A stretch of 64,000 nt of DNA from Palaemon carinicauda (GCF_036898095.1 NC_090731.1:143685716-143749715); one strand, 5' to 3'. Shown: positions 9,181-20,549, counted from the stretch's first letter. The notes: a model not told the origin generated them from the letters alone. Made by a program: numbers and translations.

Positions 9181-12100
9181 AGAGACTGTCCAGGACTTTC
9201 CGCCCTTCTTGTCTTTGAGAGGAAAGGGCTGCGGTTTAGACACCTTGGTCTCAGATGCCGGAGCCTGCTTCGGTGTCCTGCGAGGCTGCTGTTGCTGTTG
9301 AGGAGCTGGAGGTTTGTAGGGCCGAGATATAAGGGCCTTCTGGAGGAGCAAATCATGACTCGTCTTCCTCCACCTCTCAGCAGTCCGTTCTATATCCTTG
9401 GGCTCAAACAGGTTTCCTCCAAGGATGGAATGATGTCTGAGCTTGCTGACATCCATAGCGATGACCTTCGGGTGGAACCTCTCAGTCACCGCATCGCGTC
9501 GCTTAAGAATCGAGTTAGCCCACAGGTTAGTCACCTGGTGAGCTAAAAACTCGATGGAGCGGGTGCCCGAGAGGAGGAAGGTCTCCAAGGCCTTCCTATT
9601 GCTCTCCTTGGACAAGTCCTCAGAGTGCAATAGGATGCCCAGAGACCCTAGCCAGACATCCAGCCACGAAGTGGCCTGCATGGCACACTTCGTGACTTTC
9701 TCTTGGCTCAGGATCTCCGACGCTGAGAATGTCACCTGCCGAGCATTGAGTTTCTCTAGAGAGAGACCCCTGGTCAGCACTTCCACGGAGTGGTGGAGGT
9801 TTAGAGCTAAACAAGACTCCTCCATGATCTCGAAGTACCTCCTTTGCTGAACGCAAGGAGGTGGGAGGAGCTTGTTCTCGGCAGAAGAACGGCTGGAGGA
9901 GGCGAGCTCGGAAAGCTGGCCCTCGACCTTGTCCGTGGCACTCTTCACCCCCTGGGACCATGGCAGGGCTGCACTGGCCTTGGAGGGCTTCTGAATACCA
10001 TAAACTTGGTCCAGGACCGTATCCTTGCCTTCGCAAGGGGCGGTCTCGGGGTCCTTAAAACTATTGAGTTGCCTCATTAGATTATGGACCTGCCAGAAGG
10101 CGTGCTCTGACTCGCGCTGTTCTCCTCCTTGTGGACTGGCAGCAAAGTCTCCTGTCCCCATTGGCTCTTCATGGCGGGACACGCGGACGTTCTCCCGGGG
10201 AATGGTTGGCTCTGGACGAAACCTCGAAGATTTCTTGGATATCGTCTTTGAGTCGTTGGGCTCCCTCCTGGGAGGGATACAGGACTCCAGCAAAGAGGTC
10301 TGGAAGGTCCCTCCTACGCGAGACGTTTCTCTTCCCTGAGGTGAGGTTCCTCCCATTGGTGCCGTGGGAGAGTGCCTCACCTCGCTGGATTCTCCCGAGG
10401 ACGAGAAAGGTTCGTCCGCAGGAGAAGGAGAAAACGCCTGCAAAGGGGAAGGGGCCTTCCCGATGGACCTCTTGGGAGCCAGCTTAACTCTGGGAGAAGT
10501 TACCGCGAAATCCACTCCTCTCCTCTTCAGCGGGGGCGAGGGAGCCTTTGGTTTTAGTCCCAGATTGGCGACTGACTGATGTAGTGTCAGCGATTCCCGC
10601 TGGAGGGAAGGGGATCGGCTGAGCCTTAGGAGTGGATACTACTGGGCCTGCCTGAAATGAAGAAAGGGAAGAAGAATGTTGCATGGACCTCTCCGATGAA
10701 TCTTCCTCCTCCTGGGTGATCGCGAGGACGATCTGGAGGCACGCGGCCCCGCCAACTCGCAAGGGAATCGCGTTGGGGGTCGCGCGATGGCAAAACCTCT
10801 GGGTCGCGCACGGGCGACCGTTGGCACGCAGGCGCGTGGAGATGAGAGCGCAGGCAACCATTGGCGTGCTGGGTTGCGCGAGGAGATGAGGGCGCGGGCG
10901 CGCTGGCGAGTTGGCGCGCGTGGATGCATAGGTGAGGGTGTGCGCGAGTGCCTGGGTGATCGCTGGCGATCAGGAGAGCGATGGCGCGTAGGCGATCGGT
11001 GGAGCCTAGGCGAGTGTAACCGCTTTGGCGAGCGGTGGAGCCTTGGTGAGTGTAACCGCTTTGGCGAGCGATGACGCGTGGGGTGAGTAGGCGACCGACT
11101 GCGCACAGGCGAGTTAGCGCGTGGGCGAGTCGGTGACCTGCGGCGATCAGACGCGTGGGCGCGTTGGCTAGCGTTCGCGCACAGGCGAAGGATCGCGCGG
11201 GCGCGTAGGAGATCGCTGATGCGTAGGATGGCCTTACCTTATTGCCTTATTTTTTGTTTGGGTTCCCCCAGGTCCCTCAGTGTGAGGCACCTCGTATATC
11301 CACCAGAGAGTTGCGCGGAGAGAAGTGGCCAACTGGGGCGCAGGGCCCGGGGGCGCTGATGTGCTCGAGGGCGAAGGCTCGTGGGCGGGCTCAGGAGTAG
11401 ACCCGTGGGGGCGAGAAAACGCACGGTGGTGCGTAGGCGGCGGTCGACGCGCAGGGGAACGCTGACGAGGCAAAGGGTCAATGTCCTTGTTTGCGCCCAG
11501 ATCCGTAGATCTTGGGCGCGAGGGCAAACGTTGGCGGGCAGGGCGCGCAGTAGTGCACTGACGAGCAGGAGGTTGACGGCGCTCAGGAGACTCTTGACGC
11601 GCAAGGCGCGCAGCAGGGACCGAAGGGCGCGTGCGCGCAGGCAAGCAGGTGAACGCTGGCGAGCGCTGGAGATCAGGAGAGCGCTGGCGAGCGCTGGAGA
11701 TCAGGAGAGCGCTGACGAGCAGGAGAGCGCTGGCAATCAGGGGCGCATTGGCGATCAGGAGAGCGCTGGCGAGAAGAGTCTGACGACTCATCCGCAGGAG
11801 AGCGCTTGCACGCAGGAGGGCGCTGGCAAGCAGGAGCTCTGGCGAGCAGGAGAGCGCTGACGAGGAGAGTCAGGTGACTCTTCAGCAGGAGAGCGCTGGC
11901 GATCAGAAGAGCGGTGGCGCTTGCGCGCTACTGAAGGGCGCACAGGTGAAACCTGGTGCGGAGGGGATTTACTCACATTGTGGGATAAGCCCTTCTGCCC
12001 CGAAGGGACCGGTGCTTGCGTTAACAAGGAAGATCTGGCAGGCGCAGGAGATCGCGAACGATCTGTGGAGAGGTCCAGTGATGTTACTGCCATGGTCTGC

Positions 12101-13035
12101 TCCCGACGAGAAGAGTCCTTTGCAGGGGACGACGAAGATGAAAACCCGAAGAAAAGGCGCCTCTTAACTCCCTTGTAAGGAGAAGGAAGGCCTCGGCGGC
12201 GAAGAGGAGGGCGACCCTTACGGCGAAGACGACCTCGAGGCAGGGTATCACCGCCGTTGGTCCTCCGAAGAGGAGTCTCTGTTAGTGCACTCCCCCGAGG
12301 GGGAGGAACACCCGCAGGAGAGACCATTGGACCCAGCTTCCCCCTCGAAGGATGTTCGGAGGGGGAACCTGAGCCTTCAGCAACATCCGCAACAGTAGTA
12401 GCTGGGGTTTGACCCGACCCGTCGGACGCCTCTGCCACAACAACGTCGACAATAGCCAGAGGGTCTACCTCTGGTATTACCGGCGACAGTTGGACAGCTG
12501 CCTCCAACTGGATCAGATCAAACAGGGCTTCCTTGGAGGGCGAGCCCTTAAGCCCCAAGGAAGCCCAAAGCTGGAAAAGATCATTGTTAGATAAAGTCTG
12601 GTCAAAATCAACAAAATCAATAATGTCCTCCCCCGGAGGGAGAGAGGGGGCTGCCACGCTATGGGAGGCAACACCCTCTCCCGAACCCCGAGATTGGGAA
12701 ACAAAAGAAGGACCTACGCTACCACTCGGCGTCCTCTCGCGAGAGACCAAACGAGTGGGAGCTTCGGAGGAGGTTCGGGCAACGGAAGAAGAGTCCTTGG
12801 AGCCTTCCTTCCCCAGGGCAGTCCCTGAGGGAGAACGGTCTCGCTTAGAACTCTTCTTATGCCGCCGGGCAAACCTCTCCCACTGGGAGGTAGGCCACTC
12901 CCTACATTCCATACAAACATTATCACTTTCACACCGTTGACCTCGACACTGCGGGCAAAGGGTGTGAGGGTCTGTATCGACCGCCGACATGAATGTTCCA
13001 CAGGGGCAGTCGGGAAGTCCAAGGCATTTCCGCAT
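9181..13035 (-). pseudogene. gag: DIRS-1 gag-like protein with expanded Arg-Ser repeats
   Basis: It starts at 13035 with MRKCLGLPDCPCG and a Cys/His cluster (HTLCPQCRGQRCESDNVCMEC) that parallels the N-terminus of the DIRS-2 and DIRS-4 gags, probably a zinc-binding fold. An open stretch of 415 codons follows to 11788. The middle part (about 10640-11900) is SR-like, full of RSPxRQ and HRSPKR repeats, and passes through several frames. The C-terminal part resumes at 10515 (alpha-helical gag core, then PQQQQQPRR) and runs into RT. As the capsid-like protein of the element it should package RNA. At least two frame changes make this copy a pseudogene unless the repeat tract is read differently. 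Confidence 0.7.
10780..11900 (-). repeat. Minisatellite-like GC-rich repeat inside DIRS-1 gag
   Basis: Imperfect tandem copies of 9-30 bp built on GAGCGCTGGCGA / ATCAGGAGAGCGCTGG (plus-strand reading), plus a 36-40 bp duplicate around 11000-11070 (GAGTGTAACCGCTTTGGCGA twice). On the minus strand these encode RSP/RQRSP repeats. Confidence 0.75.
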
Positions 13036-13159
13036 AATGGGAAGAAAAGGTAGAGGCCAACTTCAAACACACAACTGAAAGAAAAAGAAAAACAGATTAA
13101 GGCTGTCAAATATGCGAGGACGAGACACACACGTCTGTACATCGTCCGAGCCAAATAAA

Positions 13160-13320
13160 AGAGGCAGCTCACCGGTGTGTGGGGGGGAGGCTACCCCCGT
13201 GCCAACTAGCGCGGGGGTAGTTTAACCCTCGTTAAAATCTAATGGCTCGTCATTTCCGCTACGCCGAAAGTAAACCCTATGTAAATAGCGTGGTTTGTAT
13301 TTCGGTTACGGAACAAATAA
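13160..13320 (-). repeat. DIRS-1 left (5') terminal repeat
   Basis: Reading inward on the minus strand: TTATTTGTTCCGTAACCGAA, the TACATAGGGTTTAC block, then the CCCCGCGC tract and the ACCGGTGAGCTGCC block. Inverted copies are at 5368-5420 (extremity only) and 2856-3060 (body). Confidence 0.7.
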
Positions 13321-13447
13321 CAATCAAGGAAGCTTGTTTCACCCTACCATTTTAAATGTTCCTGAAATGTCTCAGGCAAATGTCATTAAACTGTGGTAGA
13401 AAATATCCCATGTGAACCTTTTTGAGGTGTGTCTTTTCCATGAAATA

Positions 13448-13681
13448 TGATATTTTGATTATAAAATAAATTTTTTAATATACTTACCCGGTGAATATAT
13501 AATAGCTGACGTCTCGGACGGCTCGACAGAAACACAAAAACTCGCGAGTGATCGCCATGAAGGTTGCGGGTGTGCCCACCAGCGCCGACTATCGGCCAGA
13601 TACCGCATATACATGTAAACAGCCTCAGTTCTTCTCATTCCGCTGGGTCTCTATCGGGGAGGAAGGGAGGGCCTATAATTT
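13448..13681 (-). repeat. DIRS-3 right terminal repeat
   Basis: Begins TGATATTTTGATTATAAAAT and contains an inverted copy of the element's 5' region (CTCGCGAGTGATCGCCATGA; compare 19890-19930). Confidence 0.85.
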
Positions 13682-13776
13682 ATATATTCACCGGGTAAGT
13701 ATATTCAAAAATTTATTTTATAATCAAAATATCATTTTTAAATATTAAACTTAGCCGGTGAATATATAATAGCTGA
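13682..13776 (-). repeat. DIRS-3 internal complementary region (bipartite)
   Basis: The left half, to about 13734, is the complement of the right extremity (13448-13500). The right half, 13735-13776 (TTTTTAAATATTAAACTTAG then GCCGGTGAATATATAATAGC), is the complement of the left extremity (19951-19992). Its centre thus mimics the joined ends, which is the signature used in the DIRS circular-intermediate model. Confidence 0.88.
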
Positions 13777-14167
13777 TTCACACCCATGGTGGTGGGTAGA
13801 GACCAGTATTAATACAATATAGGCGTATATGCTTAGAGTTTTTGACAGTTATATCATAACAAAACCCAAATAAATATAGGTACCTGGTAAGGAAGCTGAC
13901 TCTAACGATTACTCTGCCTTGTTAGTCCGCTTTCCTCACAAAGCCCAGCCATCCTCTTAGGATGCTGAAAGACTCCCAGGAGCTGTTATATCCAGGGCGG
14001 CAACCCATACAACAGGACCTCATCAAAACCCTTAATCTGGGCGCTCTCAAGAAATGATATTTGACCACCCGCCAAATCAAAAAGGATGCGAAAAGCTTCC
14101 TAGCCTTCCGTACAACCCAAAACAAGATTAAAAACATTTCAAGAGAAAGATTAAAAGGATATTGGAA
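13777..14167 (-). other. DIRS-3 3' untranslated region
   Basis: Similar to 52899-53291 of DIRS-4 (GTACCTGGTAAGGAAG, GACTCCCAGGAGCTG blocks). No coding frame. Confidence 0.6.
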
Positions 14168-15985
14168 TTAAGGGAATGTAGTGGTAGAACCCTCACCCAC
14201 TACTGCACTCGCTGCAACGAATGGACCCAGTGTGTAGCAGTCCTCATAAAGAGTCTGGACATCTTTTAAGTAAAATGAAGCGAATACCGACTTGCTTCTC
14301 CAAAAGGTCGCGTCCATAATACTTCGCAGAGATCTGTTTTGCTTAAAGGCCACGGAAGTTGCTATAGCTCTTACTTCGTGCGTCTTAACCTTAAGCAAGC
14401 AACGGTCTTTTTCACTCAAGTGAGAATGAGCCTCTCGGATTAAAAATCTAAAAAAATACGACAAAGCATTTTTAGACATAGGCAATGATGGCTTCTTAAC
14501 TGAGCACCACAAGGCCTCAGATCCACCTCGTAAGGATTTGGTACGAGCTAAATAAAACTTAAGAGCTCTAACTGGACACAGTACTCTTTCAAGCTCGTTG
14601 CCTACGATCTCTGACAGGCAAGGTATATCAAATGACTTAGGCCAAGGACGAGAAGGCAGTTCATTTTTGGCCAAGAAACCAAGCTGAAGTGAACATGTGG
14701 CTTTATCTGTGGAAAAGCCGATGTTCCTACTGAAGGCATGGATCTCACTGACCCTTTTAGCCGAAGCCAAGCACACTAAGAAAAGCGTCTTGAGGGTGAG
14801 ATCCTTCAGGGAGGCTGAATGTAATGGCTCAAACCTGTCGGACATTAGGAACCTTAGGACCACGTCTAAGTTCCATCCAGGAGTTGCCATACGACGCTCC
14901 TTATAGGTCTCGAAAGACTTAAGGAGATCTTGGAGATCTTTATTATTGGAAAGATCTAAGCCTCTATGTCTGAATACAGACGCCAACATGCTCCTGTAGC
15001 CCTTAATAGTGGGCGCTGAGAGGGAGCGAACATTTCTCAGATGTAGGAGAAAATCTGCGATTTGGGCTACAGAGGTACTGGAAGAGGAAATGGATGATGA
15101 CTTGCACCAGTCTCTAAAGACTTCCCACTTCGACTGGTATACTTTGATGGTAGAAGCTCTCCTAGCTCTCGCAATCGCTCTGGCTGCCTCCTTCGAAAAG
15201 CCTCGAGCTCTTGAGAGTCTTTCGATAGTCTGAAGGCAGTCAGACGAAGCGCGGGGAGGCTTTGATGAAGATCCCTTACGTGGGGCTGCCGTAAGAGATC
15301 CATCCTTAGAGGAAGACTCCTTGGAACGTCTACCAGCCATTGAAGTACCTCTGTGAACCACTCTCTCGCGGGCCAGAGGGGAGCAACCAACGTCAACCTT
15401 GTCCCTTCGTGAGAGGCGAACTTCTGCAGTACCTTGTTGACGATCTTGAACAGTGGGAATGCGTACGCATCCAGGTGAGACCAGTCCAGTAGAAACGCAT
15501 CTATGTGGGTCGCCTCTGGATCTGGGACTGGCGAGCAATAGGTCGGGAGCCTTTTGGTCAACGAGGTGGCAAAGAGGTCTATGGAGGGTTGACCCCAAGT
15601 CACCCAAAGACTCTTGCACACGTCCTTGTGGAGGGTCCATTCCGTGGGGATCACCTGACCTCTCCGACTGAGACAGTCTGCCAAGACGTTCAAGTCCCCC
15701 TGGATGAATCTTGTCAAAAGGGAGATGCCTCGATTTTTTGACCAGATGAGGAGGTCCCTTGCGATGACGAACAGTGTGTGGGAGTGAGTGCCTCCTTGCT
15801 TGGAGATGTACGCCAATGCTGTGGTGTTGTCTGAATTGACCTCTACCACTTTGTTTCGAAGAATGCTCTCGAAACTCATCAAGGCCAAGTGAACCGCTAA
15901 CAGCTCCTTGCCGTTGATGTGCATGCTCTTCTGATCCGACGTCCAAAGACCCGAACATTCCCGACCGTCCAGAGTCGCTCCCCAA
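14168..15985 (-). CDS. DIRS-3 tyrosine recombinase (intact domain)
   Basis: The last 353 codons (about 15229-14168) form the recombinase: N-terminal core-binding domain (TIERLSRARGF, KVYQSKWEVFRDW), then the catalytic tetrad Arg in CLASAKRVSEIHAF, His/Arg in KTHEVRAIA and Tyr in FASFYLKD. It joins the cDNA circle to the genome. The open frame starts upstream at 15985, inside the RNase H/methyltransferase coding region, in a different frame. Where translation really begins is unknown; an overlapping or frameshift-dependent start is usual in this class. All catalytic residues seen in DIRS-4 are present. Confidence 0.82.
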   Translation of the reverse strand: MGSDSGRSGMFGSLDVGSEEHAHQRQGAVSGSLGLDEFREHSSKQSGRGQFRQHHSIGVHLQARRHSLPHTVRHRKGPPHLVKKSRHLPFDKIHPGGLERLGRLSQSERSGDPHGMDPPQGRVQESLGDLGSTLHRPLCHLVDQKAPDLLLASPRSRGDPHRCVSTGLVSPGCVRIPTVQDRQQGTAEVRLSRRDKVDVGCSPLARERVVHRGTSMAGRRSKESSSKDGSLTAAPRKGSSSKPPRASSDCLQTIERLSRARGFSKEAARAIARARRASTIKVYQSKWEVFRDWCKSSSISSSSTSVAQIADFLLHLRNVRSLSAPTIKGYRSMLASVFRHRGLDLSNNKDLQDLLKSFETYKERRMATPGWNLDVVLRFLMSDRFEPLHSASLKDLTLKTLFLVCLASAKRVSEIHAFSRNIGFSTDKATCSLQLGFLAKNELPSRPWPKSFDIPCLSEIVGNELERVLCPVRALKFYLARTKSLRGGSEALWCSVKKPSLPMSKNALSYFFRFLIREAHSHLSEKDRCLLKVKTHEVRAIATSVAFKQNRSLRSIMDATFWRSKSVFASFYLKDVQTLYEDCYTLGPFVAASAVVGEGSTTTFP

Positions 15986-17170
15986 CCCAAATCAGACGCG
16001 TCTGAGAACACGTGGTTTGGGTTCTTGACTGCCAGGGACAGACCCTCTCTCAGACTTATGTTGCTGTCCCACCAGTTCAGGCATGCTTTTACTGGCTCGG
16101 AGACCGGGATTGACACAGCTTCTAAAGTCTTGCTCTTGTTCCAGTGTGAGTCTAGATAGAACTGGAGAGGGCGAAGGTGAAGTCTCCCTAGCGAGACAAA
16201 CTGCTCCAGGGATGACAGAGTCCCTACGAGGCTCATCCAACCTCTTACTGAACAACGGTCTTTTTTCAGCATGAGTCGGACTTGGAGCAGGGCTTGCTCT
16301 ATTCGGGTGGCAGACGGAAAAGCCCGAAAAACTAGACTGCGAATCTCCATCCCCAAATAGAGAATCGTCTGGGATGGAATCAGTTGAGACTTTTTTAAGT
16401 TTACCAACAGTTCCAACTCCTTTGCCAGACCCAACGTCCAGTGAAGGTCCTGCAGACAGCGATGACGGGACGATGCTCTGAGAAGCCAGTCGTCCAAGTA
16501 CAGGGAGGCTCGAATTCCCGATAAATGAAGGAATTTTGCCACATTCCTCATGAGCCTCGTAAACACGAGAGGAGCAGGGCTGAGGCCGAAGCACAGTGCT
16601 CGAAACTGGTACACCACATTCCTGTAAACAAACCTCAGATACGGTTGAGAATCTGGGTGAATAGGAATGTGGAAGTACGCATCCTGCAGGTCGAGAGAGA
16701 CCATCCAGTCTCCCTCTCTGACCGCTGCTAACAAAAACGTTGAGCGCACTGACGTCCAGCACTGGCCTCCAACCTCCCGTATGCTTTGGGACTAGGAAGA
16801 GACGGTTGTAAAATCCCGGTGATTGAAGGTCCGAGACTTTCACCACCGCTCCCTTCTCTAGCAACAGAGACACCTGCTGATGTAGAGCTTGTCTCCTTGA
16901 CTCCTCTCGATACCTAGGAGAGAGGTCTAGAGGAACTGTTACTAGAGGAGGTCTGCGTACAAAAGGTATTTTGTACCCCTCCTTGAGCAACATCACAGAC
17001 TCTTGGTTTGCACCCCTCTTCTCCCAGGCCTGCCAGAAGTTGTTCAGTCTGGCCCCTACCGCTGTCTGAGGACGTGGGCAGTCAGACTCTGCCACGGGAG
17101 GACTTGGATCCTCTCCTCTTGCCTCTCTTTCCGTCGGCACGAGCGCCTCCCCTGCTGGGGGCTCTGCCAC
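15067..17170 (-). pseudogene. DIRS-3 RT-RNase H-methyltransferase polyprotein, 40 bp deletion
   Basis: It starts at 17170 (MAEPPAGEAL) inside the last 89 bases of gag, exactly as in DIRS-4. The N-terminal part reads to SALNVF. Then 40 bp present in DIRS-4 (its VTKTKFTMETTK segment) are missing near 16750, shifting the frame. From 16749 it continues VSLDLQDAYFHIPI, SLYLDDWLL (YxDD), FSDASDLGWG, MHINGKELL, VNSDNTTALAY, VLADCLSR, then PSIDLFATS, YAFPLF and VAPLWPAREW. Compared with DIRS-4, one codon is also missing before FSDAS. Without the deletion the domains would be complete. Confidence 0.85.
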
Positions 17171-19652
17171 GAAAGGGCGGGATAAATCTAGACGCAGGAG
17201 TATCGATTCTGGGCCTCACAACAAAAGATGAAGAAGGAGCTCCCTTGCGAGCAGAAGTAGCCATCAGGTCATGTGTATCCTTCTGTACAAGCGAAGCAGC
17301 AATGTCCTTGATCAGCTGTTGAGGAAACAAGGCAGCCGATAAGGGGGCAAAAAGAAGCTCCGATCTTTGACAGGGAGTAACTCCTGCTGAAAGGAAAGAG
17401 CAAAGGGTTTCCCTCTTCTTCAGGACTCCAGACGTAAAGGTGGCGGCGAGCTCATTGGAGCCATCGCGGATGGCTTTGTCCATACAAGACATAATAAGCA
17501 CGGAAACATCCTTGTCGGCAGACGAGATCTTCCTGCTTAATGCTCCTAGAGACCAATCTAAAAAGTTGAAAACTTCGAAGGCCCTGTAAACCCCTTTAAG
17601 GAGATGGTCAAGGTCCGAGGAGGACCAACAAATTTTAGAGCGTCTCATGGCCAGGCGACGGGGAGAGTCTACGAGGCTTGAGAAGTCACCATGGGCAGAG
17701 GCAGGGACTCCCAAGCCGAGAACTTCTCCCGTGTCATACCAGACGCTCGCTCTAGAAGCTAGTTTAAAAGGAGGGAAGGCAAAGGCCGTCTTCCCCAAAC
17801 TCCTCCTGGTAACCAACCAGTCGCCTAGTAGACGTAAAGCCCTCTTAGAAGAGCGAGAGAGCACTAGCTTAGTAAAAGAAGGCTTGGCAGCAGCTAAGCC
17901 TAGCGCAAACTCTGACGGAGGCGAACGAGGAGCAGCAGTAACAAAATGGTCTGGGAAAAGATCCTTAAAAATCATCATGATTTTCTTAAAATCCATAGAA
18001 GGTTGCGCAGCCTTAGGCTCTTCAACGTCTGACAAAACATCCAAAGGATTATCAGTAGGCGGAGGATCAGCAACATCCTCATCTGAAGGAACCTCGTCCG
18101 ACAATTGATGAGTCTCAAGCAAGGGAGAGACCTGCCGCGGTGGCAAAGCTTGACAAGCAAAGTCCACACGCAAAGGAGCATCAGTAGCAGTCAAGGAAGC
18201 TACGTCATGTAACTGCTGAAAGGACTGACCAGCAACAACAACAGGAGCGGGAGGACGCTCGACGTCAAGTCGAGACTGCCTTGACTGCCTAGATTGAGCA
18301 GTTAAAACAACCCTTGACTGCGGTGCTTGACGCTCAACGTCAAAACAAGGCAACTGAGCTGGGTGGCGAACGTCCTGAACGTCAACACGAGCTTGCGGCA
18401 GCGGCTGAATGTCAACACGAGACTGCGGCAGCGGCTGAAAGTCAACACGGGACTGCATCGAGTGAGGCTCCAAGTCACGTGACTGACGTGACAAACTACC
18501 GACATCACCTTTCGAAACGTCAACAGGACGAGTAAAGGCTCGTTTGGGCGGCTGACGGCCAGGATCTCGATCAGCGTAACGGCGAGGATCATCGTGAACC
18601 TGCTCAACGGTATACTCCTCCATAAGGGAGGCAAGCTTATTCTGCATATCCTGCAGGACAACCCATTTAGGATCAACGGGAGTCGGTACGGGCCGAGACG
18701 ATGGTAACGTCTGTGACGGCAAAACATTGCCTTTACTGAGACTCTCGGAGCCCGTGTTACGCTTTCGTTTAAGAGGCGAGCAGTCTTCCGACGACTGCAA
18801 AGGGTCAGAGCTGTCCCAATGGCTACAGCCAGGACGCTGGACCTGTCCTGAAGGGACTGACTTCCGCTTTAAGGGTCTAGAAACTTTGCTCCAAGGTTTC
18901 TTTCGCGAGAAGCCTTCGGATGACGAGGAGAAAACAGCCTCGCTCGTCTTATGGTAGGGGCGGTCTTGACGAGACACGCCCGATACCATAGAGGGAACGT
19001 CTGTTCGTTGGTTAAAGCCTCTCGTCCCCATAAGTCCTACGACATTACTTCTCCCTGGTGCATGGGAGCCTGAAAGAGGTCTCGGACTAGGAGAACGACA
19101 AGCACGAACAGACGAACCCTCGGTCGCAACACTAAAAACACTTTGCGCACTAATCACTTTATCCCCACGATTTTCTGAATTGGCACTCTGACACTTTAAC
19201 ACATTCACATCCGCCATGAGTTGATTACGGTCCGATGCTAAGGACTCAATTCTCTCGCCCAAAGCTTGAATGGCAAGCAACATATCCCGCATGGATGGTT
19301 CATGAGTGCTAGTAGAGGGTTCAGGTACAACTACTACAGGGGAAGGATTAGGTTCAGGGGCATGGGAGGAGGAAAAATCCAATGACCCAGAGGAGCTTCT
19401 CCTCACCCTATCTCTCTCAAGCTTACGAGAATATTTATCAAACTATAGCCAGTTGAATTCCTTAAGTACCACGCACTCATCACACCGATCTCCTAATTGG
19501 CAGGTTTTACCCCGACAATTAGAACACACGATATGTGGGTCGAGAGAGGCCTTAGGAAGACGTTTGTTACAATCCCTAGCATTACATTTACGAAATTTAG
19601 GAATAGGAGAAGGGTCCGCCATTTTGAAAAGTCCAAGACAATCCAAAAACAA
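17082..19652 (-). pseudogene. gag: DIRS-3 gag-like protein, one nonsense codon
   Basis: Starts at 19652 (MADPSPIPKF). The N-terminus has a Cys/His cluster (CNARDC, HIVCSNCRGKTC, DRCDEC). An in-frame TAG at 19445-19443 replaces a Glu codon of DIRS-4, after which the same frame stays open for 774 codons to 17082. The middle is low-complexity with QSRVDFQPLPQSR-type repeats. A predicted helical core (about codons 530-720) and a basic Arg/Gly-rich C-terminus (RGRAPSRGG, SKSSRGRV) follow, suited to RNA binding. The end overlaps the pol start by 89 bp. Confidence 0.83.
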
Positions 19653-19992
19653 TCCAAAGTCATCAACAATAAACGCTATCCAAAAAAGGGTTCAAGAGTT
19701 TTAATTGAAGAGAAAAACACCTGTCACTGAGAAAGCTCAAAACCAAAAGGAAGTACTTCACCAAGAATGACGAAAAAACTCCAGGTTAACAGCGAGTGGA
19801 ATCAACTTGTCGACAAGACCGACAGAGAAGAACTGAGGCTGTTTACATGTATATGCGGTATCTGGCCGATAGTCGGCGCTGGTGGGCACACCCGCAACCT
19901 TCATGGCGATCGCTCGCGAGTTTTTGTGTTTCTGTCGAGCCGTCCGAGACGTCAGCTATTATATATTCACCGGCTAAGTTTAATATTTAAAA
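19653..19992 (-). repeat. DIRS-3 left terminal repeat and 5' leader
   Basis: The extremity ends TTCACCGGCTAAGTTTAATA at 19968-19987. The segment 19827-19970 recurs inverted in the right repeat. Confidence 0.8.
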
Positions 19993-20084
19993 CTGCCAGT
20001 TTCCAGTATAATAATAAAATACCATCTCAATTTCTTCCATAGTAGTACAGTACTCCTATCTCTGTCCTCCTCCTCACCGCCACA

Positions 20085-20310
20085 GAACTATTCCTGAACG
20101 ACTTTTAGTTATATGGCCTCCAACTTCTTCCGGTCGTCTGTCATATGCTCCTCTTGGTGCTCTTCAAATGCTCGTTAATGTCATCCTCATCAATGACCAG
20201 CCCCATGGATCTCCCGAGTGAAACTATTTTCTCGACCTCAGGTTGTGTAATAGGTTCAGGATCGACAACTGTTTTGGCTACATACTGAACTTCCTCTAGG
20301 GTAATTTACT
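20085..20310 (-). pseudogene. Fragment of a pogo/Tigger-type transposase
   Basis: The minus strand reads TLEEVQYVAKTVVDPEPIT and then IVSLGRSMGLVIDEDDINE, the acidic C-terminal region that follows the DDE domain in Tigger-like proteins. A single-base frame change near 20165 gives a further EEHMTDDRKKLEAI-like piece ending in a stop. There is no DDE domain nearby, so it is a remnant. It lies about 240 bp beyond the COX8 stop codon. Could be related to the autonomous source of the pogo-type MITEs; that is inference. Confidence 0.5.
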
Positions 20311-20549
20311 TGAATCTAGTCAGATGATAAGACAATAAATTACTTCATGAAACTTAAAAATCCATGCAGCTTTTCCCGATATTTTCGGTGCTGTAAGAAC
20401 AAGATCCACCGGCAAAAGACTTCAAACTTTAGGTTATAAAAATAGCCAAGGTTACTTTACCAATATATTTACAGAATTATGTTTTTTGAAATATTCAAAT
20501 TAAACAAATATCTCAACATACAGTACACGTATAAATATCTTGAATAAAT

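Larger units (their letters stand above)
2856..13320 (-). mobile_element. DIRS-1: composite DIRS-type retrotransposon
   Basis: Minus-strand element with the DIRS order gag (13035 downward), RT, RNase H, methyltransferase-like region, tyrosine recombinase (ends 5884), then 3' terminal repeats. The outer ends are inverted repeats. About 46 bp starting TTATTTGTTCCGTAACCGAA at 5368 is repeated inverted at 13275-13320. The distal repeat 2856-3148 carries an inverted copy of the 5' end region (ACCGGTGAGCTGCCTC also near 13160). It is broken by a 2.2 kb insertion (3149-5367), a pogo-type MITE (8031-8530), frame changes and a nonsense codon. Without these insertions it would be about 7.7 kb. It replicates by reverse transcription and integrates through the recombinase, not through an integrase, so no target duplication is expected. 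Confidence 0.8.
13448..19992 (-). mobile_element. DIRS-3: full-length DIRS retrotransposon
   Basis: 6.5 kb element on the minus strand with all parts: left repeat (about 19800-19992), gag (19652-17082), RT-RNase H-methyltransferase (17170-15067), tyrosine recombinase (15985-14168), complementary region (13682-13776) and right repeat (13448-13681). It is the same family as DIRS-4 at 47135-53623, in opposite orientation, with high protein similarity. Lesions: one nonsense codon in gag and a 40 bp deletion in RT. The recombinase frame is intact. There is no target duplication, as expected for this class. Confidence 0.88.

Noticed and set aside
10131..10487. Plus-strand frames of 100-125 codons over DIRS-1 gag
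   Set aside because: Shadows of the minus-strand gag in GC-rich sequence.
13448..13776. Free-standing ~330 bp element with inverted ends
   Set aside because: It first looked like a separate MITE; its contents show it is the right terminal repeat plus complementary region of DIRS-3. The same holds for 40866-41237 and 53292-53623.
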